Part shown: positions 13,706-20,621 of the stretch, in pieces
How the letters are laid out: each line of letters begins with the position of its first letter
Numbering within the stretch: position 1 is the first letter of the stretch
DNA from: a virus
Direction: 5' to 3' (one strand)
Virus record (IMG/VR): IMGVR_UViG_3300027309_000020
Location: 1 to 49,784 of that record
DNA length: 49,784 bases
Notes under the pieces: model-generated
The model's database searches: none
Told to the model about the DNA's origin: nothing
The model's input: only the letters and a program-made list of their open reading frames with translations
Made by a program: the position numbers and the translations under genes

Positions 13706-14638
13706 TTACTGCAGCTTGAGCTCAACCCGCTCATCGTCCATGAGCTGCACACTTGCATCCAGCAACGCCTGACCAGAGATTTCCTTGTCTTTGTATTTAC
13801 GTACTGCCTGCGATGGCATCAGGAACCTGTACTCGACCTTTTTCGGCAAGGCATACTTATCAGTAAAGCTCTTTGTCTGCCCATAGATAATCACGTCATA
13901 CCCGTAAAATCCCTTTGGCAGCACAAGGTTGTCATTCAGCGGTGTCAGAATCTTTCTAATAGAGTCATCGAAAAGCGTTTTTCCAATGTCGTATTTATTA
14001 AGCTTTAGTGAGTTATAGACATTTCCGCTATTCAGCTTCAATTGAAGATAAGACTTTCCCTTGAAGTCGGAAACACCTATTCCTCCAAGCGCAACCTCTG
14101 TATCCACAAGGATACTTTGCAGCTTAATAACCTCTAAGAATTTCAGAACCCCGGCTTTCGCTTCTTGGTTCGCCTTGCCTGCGTCAAGAGTTGTGCTTAA
14201 GTAGTCAGCTGGCTTGAGCAAAACTATCTTGATTTGAGACCCGGATGAGTCTTTTATGACGCCCCCAGCGTTGGAGAACCCACTAGCCGTAGTCTTGTAG
14301 AAGCCTTCTTTTTCAGCAACCAATTTAGCTGTCGAAGAGTAGCTTGTCACATATGTGTACGTTGTATCTCGATTGACTTTGTAGAGCATGTCTGGACACT
14401 TGCCCGCCTCATTCGTGAGACAGTTGAGGATCTTCTCCTCGGTGTTCTGACCGCTGAGTGTGGTCACTACCGTGACCCCAGGCATGGGTTGGCCCTTCGC
14501 GTCCACCACGTTCACGGTGTAGTTGTGATACGTGTACTGAGAACCACTCTGACTGCCCGAGACGCCATATGAACTAGGCATGGGCGCGCACGCAGAAAGG
14601 CTGGCCAAGATCGTGGCTGCCACAATAAATTTCGTCAT
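13706..14638 (-). CDS. Large lipoprotein, unknown function
   Basis: A 310-aa protein with a signal peptide and lipobox LSAC (C17), so it is predicted to be a lipoprotein. After a Ser/Gln/Tyr-rich linker, residues 42-150 contain YTVNVVDAKGQPMPGVTVVT, the hallmark of a carboxypeptidase-regulatory/beta-sandwich (Ig-like) domain. The rest (about 150-310) is a mixed fold I do not recognise. RBS GGAGGGG before ATG 14638. The gene is clearly AT-richer than the phage core and lies next to the repressor gene, so it is probably acquired cargo made by the lysogen, for example for surface change or superinfection exclusion. Confidence 0.65.
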   Translation of the reverse strand: MTKFIVAATILASLSACAPMPSSYGVSGSQSGSQYTYHNYTVNVVDAKGQPMPGVTVVTTLSGQNTEEKILNCLTNEAGKCPDMLYKVNRDTTYTYVTSYSSTAKLVAEKEGFYKTTASGFSNAGGVIKDSSGSQIKIVLLKPADYLSTTLDAGKANQEAKAGVLKFLEVIKLQSILVDTEVALGGIGVSDFKGKSYLQLKLNSGNVYNSLKLNKYDIGKTLFDDSIRKILTPLNDNLVLPKGFYGYDVIIYGQTKSFTDKYALPKKVEYRFLMPSQAVRKYKDKEISGQALLDASVQLMDDERVELKLQ

Positions 14639-14683
14639 ATCCACCCCTCCGGGCAATGAGCTGTAGGTGTGACGGATCGTAAC

Positions 14684-15352
14684 CTACTCGATCTCAGGAA
14701 CCCACTTGCCAATGACGACACCGCAGATGGTTGCCTCCCCATCAATGGGCGTAAGCCTGGGCTTCCAATCTGGATTCAGGGCGCGCAGGAACTTGCGGCC
14801 ATCCTCTTCGAGGTACTGTTTGAAGGTGGCCTGCTCTTGATTGTCAAGGCGCACCACCACGCGATCACCTGGCTGCGCGGCCCTCCCGGGATCCACAAAG
14901 ATGATGTCCCCAGGCTCATAGGACGGACGCACACCCGGGTTGCTCATGCTTTCACCCTCCACAGCGAGGCAGAAGGTATTTGGACCGTGGCGCACTGGAC
15001 AAGGCAACCATTTTTCCGCGTCTCCTGGCTGGAAGCGATCAACGATCTCTGACCAGTTTCCAGCTTGGACGGATGAGATGAGGGGGATCAGGGGCACATG
15101 CGTGGGTGCCGGCGCCTGAGGGACGGGCGATCCATCTTCCATGGTGCCCTCCCCGTACTTCATCCATCGCATGTTGATGCCGCGCTCGGCAGCAGCAACC
15201 AAGCCGTCGCTGGACGGCCCGCGAGTCTCCCAGTTCTTCGCGGTCTGGGAATTTGCCAAGCCGAGAAATTGCGAGACATCAGTCGGCCCGACAGCGGGCT
15301 TTCCTGTGATGTGCGCTATGGCTTGATAGATGCGTTCAGTCACGGGATGCAT
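14684..15352 (-). CDS. CI/LexA-type prophage repressor (S24 peptidase)
   Basis: A 222-aa repressor that keeps the prophage silent by binding the operators at pL and pR. Residues 5-70 are a helix-turn-helix domain (VGPTDVSQFLGLANSQTAKNW). Residues 88-222 are an S24 autoprotease with cleavage site A97-G98, nucleophile S135 (EGESM) and K178, so RecA-stimulated self-cleavage and SOS induction are expected. No Shine-Dalgarno stands before ATG 15352 or the in-frame TTG 15367; a leaderless message, as for lambda cI, is possible. It diverges from the Cro-like gene across the operator region. Confidence 0.93.
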   Translation of the reverse strand: MHPVTERIYQAIAHITGKPAVGPTDVSQFLGLANSQTAKNWETRGPSSDGLVAAAERGINMRWMKYGEGTMEDGSPVPQAPAPTHVPLIPLISSVQAGNWSEIVDRFQPGDAEKWLPCPVRHGPNTFCLAVEGESMSNPGVRPSYEPGDIIFVDPGRAAQPGDRVVVRLDNQEQATFKQYLEEDGRKFLRALNPDWKPRLTPIDGEATICGVVIGKWVPEIE

Positions 15353-15378
15353 ATCAATATTGTTCAACAGTTCGTTTA

Positions 15379-15425
15379 AACGCGCCGTTTCAACACGGTG
15401 TTGCGCAAGCTTCCAACATGGTGTT
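15379..15425. promoter_or_regulatory. Three operator-like palindromes at pR/pRM
   Basis: Three 11-bp sites: 15379-15389 (AACGCGCCGTT, the weakest), 15392-15402 (AACACGGTGTT) and 15415-15425 (AACATGGTGTT). Centres are 13 and 23 bp apart. The last one is identical to the promoter-proximal pL site. They lie between the divergent repressor and Cro-like genes. Confidence 0.8.
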
Positions 15426-15429
15426 TAAT
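15401..15429 (+). promoter_or_regulatory. pR: rightward early promoter
   Basis: TTGCGC (15401-15406), a 17-base spacer and TTTAAT (15424-15429). The -35 touches the middle operator and the -10 touches the right one, the same geometry as pL. Transcription starts just before the Cro-like gene. Confidence 0.65.
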
Positions 15430-15436
15430 ACGTGGC

Positions 15437-15652
15437 ATGAACACCGCTGCAACTGAACTGATCAACCGCCTTGGCGGGAGCACCGCTGTAGCCAATCGCT
15501 TGGGCTGGCGAACGCTCAACGGATCTCGCCGCGTGAACAACTGGAAGCGCCGGGGCATCCCCGCGAGCGTGCAGCTGGAGAACGACTGGCTGAACGTCTC
15601 TGCGAAGCGCCGCCGCGCCCCCGCCCAGCCCAAGGAGCAGGCCCATGGCTGA
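15437..15652 (+). CDS. Cro-like regulator
   Basis: A 71-aa protein, first gene rightward of the operators and divergent from the repressor, the place of Cro. Residues 3-40 form a helix-turn-helix of the Cro type (ATELINRLGGSTAVANRLGW, then NNWKRRGIPA). A basic tail follows (KRRRAPAQ). ATG 15437 is preferred over an upstream frame that begins inside the promoter. Its transcript leader is only a few bases long, so translation may be leaderless or weakly initiated. It overlaps the next gene by 8 bases. Confidence 0.8.
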   Translation: MNTAATELINRLGGSTAVANRLGWRTLNGSRRVNNWKRRGIPASVQLENDWLNVSAKRRRAPAQPKEQAHG

Positions 15653-15923
15653 ACAACAGTACCGCTTCGGCGGGCCCATCCCCGAGGGCGCGCGCCGGCT
15701 GAAGGAGCGCCGCGAGGCCAGGGAGCAAGAGGCTCTCTGGCGCGAGGTTGAGGCGCGGCGCTCTGGCTGTGTCAGCCGTTCTTCAGGCCCTCTGCAGCAC
15801 GCCATATCTCCCAGTACGCCTCCTGGATCGTGCGGCACAGGTTCTCCTGCTTGCCCTTCTCTGGGTCGTTCTGAATCTGCGCCGCAGCAATCTGCGCAGC
15901 CGCAGCCATCCACATGTCGTTGA
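15645..15923 (+). CDS. Small protein, 3' part questionable
   Basis: A 92-aa frame starting MAEQQYRFGGPIPEGARRLK with AAGGAG as RBS and overlapping the end of the Cro-like gene. The first 42 residues are a plausible charged helix. The remaining 50 are Ser/Pro/Gly-rich and lie exactly opposite a better-looking minus-strand gene (15772-15936), so they look non-coding in character. Either the two genes truly overlap tail to tail, or this gene lost its normal end when the minus-strand gene came in. Confidence 0.5.
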   Translation: MAEQQYRFGGPIPEGARRLKERREAREQEALWREVEARRSGCVSRSSGPLQHAISPSTPPGSCGTGSPACPSLGRSESAPQQSAQPQPSTCR

Positions 15924-15936
15924 CCTTGAGTTTCAT
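15772..15936 (-). CDS. Small helical protein antisense to the rightward operon
   Basis: A 54-aa protein (MKLKVNDMWMAAAAQIAAAQ, then CRTIQEAYWEIWRAAEG), two amphipathic helices. The RBS AAGGAGGG is excellent, which strongly supports translation on the minus strand although all neighbours read rightward. The residue pattern is far more protein-like than the plus-strand frame across it. It could be a regulator expressed in the lysogen, or an antisense control of the early right operon. Not recognised. Confidence 0.6.
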   Translation of the reverse strand: MKLKVNDMWMAAAAQIAAAQIQNDPEKGKQENLCRTIQEAYWEIWRAAEGLKNG

Positions 15937-16048
15937 GCTCGCCCTCCTTGGCGCTGGTTGTGTCGGAACTTCCAGCATAGCCCAGCGAGTGGCGAGCACC
16001 TTTTCCTGATTTCCACCCAACAACAACCGCCTGGAGGGCATACCAACC

Positions 16049-16300
16049 ATGACATACCGCAACCGTGACCTCATCCGTGAACCCCTCTGCATGCTGCGTG
16101 CCAGCAAGGAGGAGCGGGAGAAGCTGATCGCTTGGGCCGAGCGCCGGTCCAACGGGGGAGCGGTTGCCCCGACGTTGCTGGACGCATTGCTGCGCCTGGC
16201 CGACGAAGAGATCCATCAAGAAGAGCGTTCGCATCGGACAAATGCTACGCAGCGCCACGGCCTTGACAGGAACGCCTTCGGCGCTCTCCTGGCCGCGTGA
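16049..16300 (+). CDS. Small helical regulator-like protein
   Basis: An 83-aa protein. Residues 1-55 (YRNRDLIREPLCMLRASKEE, then REKLIAWAERR...LLDALLRLADEE) read like a short strand followed by two helices, as in ribbon-helix-helix proteins (strand 'PLCMLRAS', then two helices). GGAGG precedes ATG 16049 by 11 bases. It could be a small DNA-binding protein of the early right operon; this is inference from shape only. Confidence 0.6.
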   Translation: MTYRNRDLIREPLCMLRASKEEREKLIAWAERRSNGGAVAPTLLDALLRLADEEIHQEERSHRTNATQRHGLDRNAFGALLAA

Positions 16301-16321
16301 TGGCTTCTTCGGACCCGCCCC

Positions 16322-16546
16322 ATGACCCAGAAAGAAGCCACCCCCATGACCGAACCGCCGATGCAAATCGACTTCGGCAGCGCGTCGCCTGAACAGGTGC
16401 GCGCTCTCCAAAAGCTAGCAGACCGCGCGGGCTTGTCCTTCGAGGACTTCGCTTTGAAGCATCTGCTCGCCCTGGCCGAACACGACGAGAAAAAGCCCGT
16501 GCAGGGCCCTATTGGGCGACTGCTGGGTTTCCGCCGCGCTCACTAG
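16322..16546 (+). CDS. Small phage protein, unknown, 74 aa
   Basis: A 74-aa protein with a helical core (SPEQVRALQKLADRAGLSFE, then DFALKHLLALAEHDEK) and a basic C-terminus (LLGFRRAH). A second ATG at residue 9 is possible. It follows the previous gene by 21 bases. No family recognised. The pattern 'EQVRALQKLADRAGLSFEDFALKHLL' would also suit a small ribbon/helical regulator. Confidence 0.55.
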   Translation: MTQKEATPMTEPPMQIDFGSASPEQVRALQKLADRAGLSFEDFALKHLLALAEHDEKKPVQGPIGRLLGFRRAH

Positions 16547-16582
16547 GCCGTCACTTTCCAGTTACTGCAAAGCAGCAATCAC

Positions 16583-16747
16583 ATGAAGCCCACCGCATTC
16601 CACATCCCCAGCAAGTCCGTGATGGCCGGTGCAAAGCCGTACAAGCCGGTCGCGCTGAATCCCTGCAATTACTTCCGCGTCGTCGGCCGGCCCATCAGCC
16701 AGGCCGAGAACGACCGGCGCAGCGCCATGCGAAAGGCCTCGATATGA
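16583..16747 (+). CDS. Small phage protein, 54 aa
   Basis: A 54-aa frame (MKPTAFHIPSKSVMAGAKPY, continuing with FRVVGRPISQAENDRRSAMRKA). It has a phage-like composition and continues the plus-strand operon; the longer minus-strand frame over the same bases looks like a shadow. No strong RBS is seen. The 'GRPISQAENDRRSAMRK' end suggests a helix. Function unknown. Confidence 0.5.
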   Translation: MKPTAFHIPSKSVMAGAKPYKPVALNPCNYFRVVGRPISQAENDRRSAMRKASI

Positions 16748-16759
16748 AAGGGCAAAAGC

Positions 16760-16793
16760 AAAAACGCCTGCAGCTGGAGAGCTAGCAGGCGTT
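16760..16793 (-). terminator. Hairpin with U-tract on the minus strand
   Basis: AACGCCTGC (16763-16771) and GCAGGCGTT (16785-16793) form a perfect 9-bp stem. The minus strand continues GTTTTTGC-like (T-rich), the plus strand CTAGG. So it can terminate leftward antisense RNA; for the rightward operon it is simply a strong hairpin ahead of the replication genes. Confidence 0.55.
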
Positions 16794-16891
16794 CTAGGAG
16801 TCTGGTCTCGGTTGCAGCCGGGATTCAGACGAATCTCAAAAAGACATGCGCATTTTATGGCCCCACGGGGCCAGCGCACAAGAGGAAATTA

Positions 16892-17740
16892 ATGGCTCGC
16901 GCAAGGAACATCAAACCCGGCTTCTTCGCCAACGAAAAGTTGGCGGAGTGCGACCCACTGGCCCGGCTGCTATTTGCCGGCCTGTGGTGTCTCGCCGACC
17001 GTGAAGGCCGTCTGGAGGACCGCCCGAAGCGCATCCGCGCCGAGGTGCTGCCCTACGACGCCTGCGACGCGGAGGCACTGCTGGAGCAACTGGAAGAGCA
17101 CGGTTTCATCCTCAGGTATGAATCGTGCGGCTCCCGCTACATCCAGGTGCTGAACTTTGACAAGCACCAGAACCCCCACATGAAGGAAGCGAAGAGTTCG
17201 TTTCCTGCACCGGATGGATTCGGTGCCCATGCCGATGCTGCCGCGAATGGATCGGAACAAGCACCAGACAAGCACTGTGCAATCACCTGCCAGGTCAATG
17301 AGCAGAACCAGAAGAGCCCTGCTGATCCCGGATTCCTGATTCCGGATTCTCTGATCCCTGATTCCTTGAAAGAGCCGGGCAAGCCGTCTCGTCCCTCTGC
17401 CGGACTGAAGACCTTGAAGACCTATCTGGCCGAGTGCGAGGAGCTGGGCGTGAAGCCGGTTCCTGACGAACACTCGATCCGCAAGTTCATGGTCAACGCT
17501 GGGATCTGCGACGAGATGCAGCAACTGGCCTGGATGCGTTTCCGTGAGGAGCACACCCACGGCACGCGCAAGGACAAGCGCCAGAAGGACTGGCCGGCGA
17601 CGTTCGCCAACTCGGTGAAGGACCGTTGGTACAGGTTGTGGTTCATCCAGGCTGATGGCCCCGCGCAGTGGACCACCGAAGGCCTGCAGGCCAAGCGCGT
17701 GGCGGACGCGGCCAACGAAGACCAGCAGGAGGCAGCATGA
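16892..17740 (+). CDS. Phage replication initiator-type protein
   Basis: A 282-aa protein. Residues 1-105 begin ARARNIKPGFFANEKLAECD and continue LFAGLWCLADREGRLEDRPKRI, the N-terminal winged-helix domain found in phage replication proteins. A variable linker (105-165) follows. The C-terminal part (about 170-260) resembles DnaT/replisome-organiser modules that contact helicase. It precedes and overlaps dnaB by ATGA, as lambda O-P type pairs do. The linker codes for FLIPDSLIPDSL, produced by DNA repeats that may be the origin. RBS GAGGAAA. Confidence 0.8.
   Translation: MARARNIKPGFFANEKLAECDPLARLLFAGLWCLADREGRLEDRPKRIRAEVLPYDACDAEALLEQLEEHGFILRYESCGSRYIQVLNFDKHQNPHMKEAKSSFPAPDGFGAHADAAANGSEQAPDKHCAITCQVNEQNQKSPADPGFLIPDSLIPDSLKEPGKPSRPSAGLKTLKTYLAECEELGVKPVPDEHSIRKFMVNAGICDEMQQLAWMRFREEHTHGTRKDKRQKDWPATFANSVKDRWYRLWFIQADGPAQWTTEGLQAKRVADAANEDQQEAA
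17322..17363 (+). repeat. Three 13-bp iterons, candidate replication origin
   Basis: CTGATYCCKGATT occurs at 17322-17334, 17336-17348 and 17351-17363, in direct orientation with 14- and 15-base steps, inside the replication initiator gene. Lambda-type origins lie in the same place, as iterons within gene O. Confidence 0.5.
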
Positions 17741-19107
17741 ACGCTATCGACCTGCCTGAGTACGAGCTGCTGTTTTCGAACGAGGCCGAGTGCGCGGTGC
17801 TGGGTGCCATCCTGTGCAACGGGGCCGAGGCCTACGATGCAGCCGCCGGCATCATCACCGCCGACTCGTTCTGCGTGCCTCTGCATCGCCTGGTGTGGGA
17901 GGCTGCCCAGAAGCTGATCCTGGCGGGCAAGTTCGTGGACCCGGTGGCTGTCATGGAGCACCTGCGCGGCCATGAAGTGGATCTGGTCGAGGTCAACGAC
18001 ATCGCGCAGAGTTACTCCACAGTGCGCGCGGTCCCGGGCCATGCCGAGATCATCGCCAACTACGCGAAGCAGCGCGCGCTGCGCACCGCGGCGTTCCAGG
18101 TGTCGGGTTTCGTGTCCGACGAGACGCTGGCCATCGAGCAGCGTGTGGGCCAGTCCGTGGCCGCTCTGGAGGCTGTGGTGGCTGACCGCATTGGCGGCGA
18201 CCCGCTACCGGTGTCCGCGTTCGCGGCCGAGTTCATCGACCGCCTCGTGAGCCGCGCCGACGGCGAGACCAAGGCCGGCCGGCCCACTGGTATCCCGTAC
18301 CTGGACCGGTTGATGCCGAACGGCCTGGGTGACGGAAAGCTGGTCGTGGTCGCCGCGCGCCCGTCCGTGGGCAAGTCCAGCCTGGCCCAGCAGATTGCCT
18401 GCTTCCACGCCTCGGAGGGCTATCCAGCCGCGTTCTTGGGCATGGAGATGGAGAACTACGAGGTAGTGGACCGCACGGTGGCCAACAAGGGCCGCGTGCA
18501 GCTGGACGGAATCATCACCGGCAAGCTGTCTGACGACGAGTGGACGCGCATCACTGAGGCGCTGGAAGGCATCCGCAACCTTCCGCTCTACCTCTACGAC
18601 GTGCCCGGCCTGACGCTGCACGAAGTGGTCTCCAAGGCCCGGTTCCTGGTGCGCAAGTACGGCATCAAGACGCTGGTCGTGGACTACCTGCAGTTGATGC
18701 TCGGCACCGACCAAAGGAAGGAGCGCCGCTTCCAGTTGGAAGAGATCACCCGTGGCCTCAAGCGCGCCGCCAAGCAGCTGGGCCTCACCGTGATCCTCCT
18801 GTCCCAGCTCAACCGAGAGGTGGAGAAGCGCACGAACCCACGCCCGCAGATGTCCGACCTGAAGGAATGCGGCGCGATCGAGGAAGACGCGGATGTCGTC
18901 CTGGCGCTGTGGGACCACGTCAAGGGTCTCGACGGCCAGCCATCAATCAAGGGCGCTGTGCTCCTGAAGAACCGCGGCGGCTCCAAGGGCGAAGTCGCGC
19001 TGCACTTCGAGGGCCAGTACCAGCGCTGGACCGAATCCACTGCATCCCTCTCCGCTCCAACCAAGGCCGAGCCCGAATCGAAACCCCGCTACGCGAAGGA
19101 ATGGTGA
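17737..19107 (+). CDS. dnaB: Replicative DNA helicase, DnaB family
   Basis: A 456-aa hexameric helicase that unwinds the fork during phage replication. The N-terminal DnaB domain (residues 8-110; ECAVLGAILCNG) is followed by the RecA-like motor (about 185-445) with Walker A ARPSVGKSS (about 206-214), Walker B LVVDYLQLM (about 310-318) and the LSQLNREVEKR motif. ATG 17737 overlaps the initiator stop (ATGA) and has AGGAGG upstream; the longer frame is antisense-free but unneeded. A separate loader is not seen, so the initiator may load it. Confidence 0.95.
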   Translation: MNAIDLPEYELLFSNEAECAVLGAILCNGAEAYDAAAGIITADSFCVPLHRLVWEAAQKLILAGKFVDPVAVMEHLRGHEVDLVEVNDIAQSYSTVRAVPGHAEIIANYAKQRALRTAAFQVSGFVSDETLAIEQRVGQSVAALEAVVADRIGGDPLPVSAFAAEFIDRLVSRADGETKAGRPTGIPYLDRLMPNGLGDGKLVVVAARPSVGKSSLAQQIACFHASEGYPAAFLGMEMENYEVVDRTVANKGRVQLDGIITGKLSDDEWTRITEALEGIRNLPLYLYDVPGLTLHEVVSKARFLVRKYGIKTLVVDYLQLMLGTDQRKERRFQLEEITRGLKRAAKQLGLTVILLSQLNREVEKRTNPRPQMSDLKECGAIEEDADVVLALWDHVKGLDGQPSIKGAVLLKNRGGSKGEVALHFEGQYQRWTESTASLSAPTKAEPESKPRYAKEW

Positions 19108-19109
19108 AC

Positions 19110-19826
19110 ATGAACGCACTGCAAAAAATCGCGCCCGCGCTGACCATGAGCAGCCGGGAGATTGCCGAAGAGACCGGCAAGGAGCACTTCCATGTCATGC
19201 GGGATCTTCGCGCGCTGGAGAAACAACTGGGGCCGCTGTTTGGGGGGTCTATCCAGCGTTGGATACACCCCCAGAACGGCGTGAGCTACGAGGAGTTCCT
19301 TGTGGAAAAGGACACCTGCCTGACCCTGTTGCTGGGCTATGACGCCGTGGCACGCATGAAGGTCGTCAAGCGCTGGCAGGAGTTGGAGGCTGCCCAGGCA
19401 AAGACGCCGGCCGAGCTGTCCCGCATGGACATCCTCCGCCTGGCCATGGAGTCGGAGCAGGCCCGAATCCAGGCCGAGTCCGAGCGCGATCACGCCATCG
19501 CCACCAAGGCAGAGATCGGCAGCCGGCGCGAAGCCACGGCCATGGCCACCGCTTCGGCGAAGTCCCGCGAGGTCGCCCGCCTGCAGCATGAGCTGGGCCG
19601 CAACCAGCAGCACGCCACCGTGATCGCCGTGGAGAAGGCGACTGGAATGGCATTCCCGAAGAACACCTATGTGGACCTGCGTCGTGTAACGCAGAAGTAC
19701 GGCCTGCAGGCGGTGTCCGTGGTGGACGCGCGCTACGGCTCCGTAAAGGCCTGGCCCGCCGTGGCTTGGCGCGAGTGCCACGGCATCGAGCTTTCGGACC
19801 TGTTCCCCGGGCAGGAGGCTGCATGA
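19110..19826 (+). CDS. rha: Rha-family phage regulatory protein
   Basis: A 238-aa protein. Residues 5-95 are a pRha domain (LTMSSREIAEETGKEHFHVM, then NGVSYEEFLVEKDTCLTLLL, then VVKRWQELEA). Residues 105-165 form a long helix/coiled coil, and the C-terminus (170-238) is a second DNA-binding-like module (MAFPKNTYVDLRRVTQKYGL). Rha proteins are phage regulators whose expression can hinder growth in hosts lacking IHF; role here is by family. ATG 19110 fits AAGGA spacing; ATG 19101 is too close. Confidence 0.85.
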   Translation: MNALQKIAPALTMSSREIAEETGKEHFHVMRDLRALEKQLGPLFGGSIQRWIHPQNGVSYEEFLVEKDTCLTLLLGYDAVARMKVVKRWQELEAAQAKTPAELSRMDILRLAMESEQARIQAESERDHAIATKAEIGSRREATAMATASAKSREVARLQHELGRNQQHATVIAVEKATGMAFPKNTYVDLRRVTQKYGLQAVSVVDARYGSVKAWPAVAWRECHGIELSDLFPGQEAA

Positions 19827-20200
19827 CCACTCACGAAATCAAGTGCCCGTTCCATTCATGGGGCTTCGGCGAGGAAGACGGCTGGGCGCCGGGCTGCCGA
19901 GTAGAGACAGGCGAAGAGTATGCCGGCCATGCGTTCGGCGAGGCGACATGGAGAAAGACCCACACCTACATGGCCGACGCATGGGGACAAATGGTCATCC
20001 GAGAAGTCCAGCGAGTGAGCATCACTGGCTTCGAGGACCGGATTTTCTATGTGCGCACGTGGCGCGATCCGGATGGCGTTGAGTTTGGCAAGAAGGGGCT
20101 GAAGTGCAAGGGCGCGCGCGCCTTCGCCAGGATGCTGAAGGGGTGGCGCCACCCGTTCTATATGGATGGCGAACTTGTCAATGCACTGGAGTCCCCATGA
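19823..20200 (+). CDS. Small phage protein, unknown, 125 aa
   Basis: A 125-aa protein starting MTTHEIKCPFHSWGFGEEDG. It is rich in aromatic and Gly residues, with C8, H10 and C24 that might hold a metal, followed by strands (REVQRVSITGFEDRIFYVRTW) and a C-terminal ARAFARMLKGWRHPFYMDG. GGAGG RBS; ATGA overlap with rha. Not recognised; looks like a single small beta-rich domain. Confidence 0.65.
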   Translation: MTTHEIKCPFHSWGFGEEDGWAPGCRVETGEEYAGHAFGEATWRKTHTYMADAWGQMVIREVQRVSITGFEDRIFYVRTWRDPDGVEFGKKGLKCKGARAFARMLKGWRHPFYMDGELVNALESP

Positions 20201-20391
20201 CCACCTGCATCACCTGGCAGCCCAAGAAAACAGACGCCGGCATGCGCCGTCACTGCTTCGCGCAGTGCATGAAGCGCGCCAAGGGCCACACGTACAGCGC
20301 AACCGCGCCGGCATGCGAACAGCACAAGGCAGTAACTCAAGAGCAGGCCACCAAGCGGGCCGAGTGGATCAACAAAGGAGTGGGGCAATGA
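20197..20391 (+). CDS. Small Cys-containing phage protein
   Basis: A 64-aa protein (MTTCITWQPKKTDAGMRRHC...) with four Cys (C4, C20, C24, C39) and two His that could form a zinc finger, and a basic helical end (QATKRAEWINKGVG). The start overlaps the stop of the previous gene as ATGA. The short spacing and good RBS show that it is a true cistron of the nin-like region. Function unknown. Confidence 0.6.
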   Translation: MTTCITWQPKKTDAGMRRHCFAQCMKRAKGHTYSATAPACEQHKAVTQEQATKRAEWINKGVGQ

Positions 20392-20621
20392 GCAAGACAG
20401 CAAATTTGGCCGAAGCAATTCGACAGTACGACGACCTTCGCGATGCGATGAGCGCGCAGTCGGGTTGCATGGACGGCGGTTGTCTGGTGAAGCGCCCCAA
20501 GGGTATGCACACGAACGGCGGCTGCAAATGCCACCGTGACCAAATCGTTTCCCAGCGAATGATGTACGCCGGCCAGCGCCTGGCTGATGTCGTCCGCGCT
20601 TTCGTGCAGGAGGCAGCATGA
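20388..20621 (+). CDS. Small Cys-rich phage protein
   Basis: A 77-aa protein starting MSKTANLAEAIRQYDDLRDA. A helix is followed by CMDGGC...GGCKCH, a compact Cys/His cluster that can bind zinc, then another helix (LADVVRAFVQEAA). RBS AAAGGAG before ATG 20388, ATGA overlaps at both ends. Typical nin-region gene with unknown role. Confidence 0.6.
   Translation: MSKTANLAEAIRQYDDLRDAMSAQSGCMDGGCLVKRPKGMHTNGGCKCHRDQIVSQRMMYAGQRLADVVRAFVQEAA

Noticed and set aside
16562-16879. A 105-codon minus-strand gene before the replication initiator
   Set aside because: It is antisense to a better plus-strand 54-codon frame, crosses a terminator-type hairpin and has no ribosome site.
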